The position numbers were made by a program, and so were the translations under genes. Under the pieces are notes generated by a model, which was not told where the DNA came from, did not search any database, and worked only from the letters and a program-made list of their open reading frames with translations. A stretch of DNA of 6,162 nt from Kiritimatiellia bacterium (GTDB taxonomy: Bacteria > Verrucomicrobiota > Kiritimatiellia > RFP12 > UBA1067), in assembly GCA_028707675.1 (NCBI GenBank), contig JAQWAM010000089.1, positions 1-6,162 on the forward strand, written 5' to 3'. Below, one piece after another: positions 5,228 through 6,162 of this stretch (its first letter is position 1; every line of letters begins with the position of its first letter).

Positions 5228-6162
5228 ATGAACAGGCGGACGGGCGTTTTTTTGCTCAACACGATTATGAGTCGCTTAACAAAACATAGTGGCAAGAGTC
5301 CGGTGCGCGTCAGTAAAAAGATGCTGCTTTTGTCGTCGCTGTTTTCGGTCTTGCTGGGCGGTGTTTTGACGCTGATGCTGATCGTTGCGGCTTACCGCCT
5401 GAATCTGACGTGGGAGGTTCCGGTCGGCAAGGTGCTGAGTGTTTCCGGGCGCACGCGTGACGTGTTGGCTGACACGCAGGGAACGATCAAGATCTCGTGC
5501 TTCATGGACCGGCGCCACCCGATGTTCCGTCCGGTGTCGCGGCTTTTGCGCGGCATGAGCATAGCCTCACGCAGTGTCGCGGGGGCGGAGATCGCGATCG
5601 AGTATGTGGATCCCCGGTGGGATCTGGTGCGGGCGGCGCGGCTTGCGGCAGCGGGGGTTCCCGAGAACGCCCTGTTGTTCGAGCGTAAGCGTCGGCGGAT
5701 TGTGGTGACACTGGACGACATGCTGATGAAAAGTTCGGCCATGCGGTCGCAAGAAGAGGGGCGCGAGCGGGATGCTCACGCGGGACTGGGCGTTTTTCGC
5801 GGCGAGACGGTGTGCGCCTCGGCAATATCGCGGCTTTCGCGCCCGCATGAGCGATCGGCGGTTTATTGGACGCAGGGGCACGGCGAAGTGCGGCCCGATG
5901 ATTATGATCCTCTGCGCGGGTTCTCGGACATAGCGCGCGAGATCAAGCGTGACGGTTTCGATCTGCGCGAGCTGAATCTGGTCGGACGCGGCGATGTTCC
6001 TGACGACTGTCAGGTTTTGGTGATGGCCGGGCCGCGCTATGCGGCGGCAGCGGAAGAGAAGCGTCTGGTGGCGGCCTTCCTGCAGCGGGGCGGGAGGCTG
6101 TTGTACATGGCCGCGCCGCGATCGCGGTCGGGTCTGGAGCAGCTTTTGGAGGAATGGGGCAT
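5228..6162 (+). CDS. GldG-like ABC exporter auxiliary membrane protein, 3' end cut by window edge
   Basis: The frame is open from 5204 to the right edge; from ATG 5228 it gives 311 codons plus two bases. A basic N-terminus is followed by one signal-anchor helix (MLLLSSLFSVLLGGVLTLMLIVAAYRL, residues 32-58). The rest should lie outside the membrane and resembles the ABC-transporter auxiliary domain of GldG. It contains the strand IKISCFMDRRHPMFRPVSRLL (87-107), IAIEYVDPRWD (122-132), FRGETVCASAISRLS (190-204), the conserved turn VYWTQGHGE (212-220), then VPDDCQVLVMAGP (257-269) and FLQRGGRLLYMAAP (284-297). GldG homologues normally pair with GldF-type permeases, matching the gene order here. 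Roughly 150 or more residues, including a C-terminal helix, are probably missing. The start is uncertain: 5228, 5267, GTG 5303 and 5321 are all in frame and none has a good Shine-Dalgarno. Later starts keep the membrane anchor. Confidence 0.85.
   Translation, partial: MNRRTGVFLLNTIMSRLTKHSGKSPVRVSKKMLLLSSLFSVLLGGVLTLMLIVAAYRLNLTWEVPVGKVLSVSGRTRDVLADTQGTIKISCFMDRRHPMFRPVSRLLRGMSIASRSVAGAEIAIEYVDPRWDLVRAARLAAAGVPENALLFERKRRRIVVTLDDMLMKSSAMRSQEEGRERDAHAGLGVFRGETVCASAISRLSRPHERSAVYWTQGHGEVRPDDYDPLRGFSDIAREIKRDGFDLRELNLVGRGDVPDDCQVLVMAGPRYAAAAEEKRLVAAFLQRGGRLLYMAAPRSRSGLEQLLEEWG

Overview
The window is GC-rich, densely coding bacterial DNA. It carries one gene running left off the edge and five genes running right. 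I see no mobile element, CRISPR array, tRNA or rRNA. The gene content (a pyrophosphate-type phosphofructokinase, a phosphohexomutase and a GldA/GldF/GldG-type ABC-2 exporter set with separate permease and auxiliary genes) fits an anaerobe. The PVC superphylum, for example Verrucomicrobiota/Kiritimatiellota, is a plausible home. That placement is an inference from gene content and intergenic style; no marker gene is present to prove it.

Layout. Positions 1-475 (minus) hold most of a DciA/DUF721-family gene, cut by the left edge. Positions 476-528 are a compact divergent control region with a near-perfect 17-base palindrome, a strong minus-strand -10 box placed so that the dciA message could be leaderless, and a clear Shine-Dalgarno for the rightward gene. 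Positions 529-1737 encode the PPi-dependent phosphofructokinase. An array of nine 8-base repeats (1729-1800) begins inside the end of that gene, supplies its stop codon, and puts stops in all six frames. Positions 1844-2305 encode a small unrecognised membrane protein with a charged coiled coil. Positions 2347-3696 encode a phosphomannomutase/phosphoglucomutase. Positions 3718-4443, 4440-5183 and 5228-6162 (cut by the right edge) encode an ABC ATPase, an ABC-2 permease and a GldG-like auxiliary membrane protein.

How it works together. The five rightward genes are close-packed (gaps of 106, 41 and 21 bases, a 4-base overlap, then 44 bases) and may be one transcript, or two if the repeat-bearing 106-base gap separates them. 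The first part handles hexose phosphates: reversible fructose-6-phosphate/fructose-1,6-bisphosphate conversion using PPi, and 1-/6-phosphate interconversion that feeds nucleotide-sugar synthesis. The last three genes are a typical GldAFG-like export module whose substrate cannot be read from the sequence. Functional linkage of the two halves is only suggested by synteny.

The least ordinary features are the octamer array that ends the phosphofructokinase gene, the degenerate Walker B/D-loop of the ABC ATPase (DDLLAGID in place of DEPTxGLD), the possible leaderless dciA promoter beside a palindrome, and the small coiled-coil membrane protein. I do not see a convincing wholly new system here.
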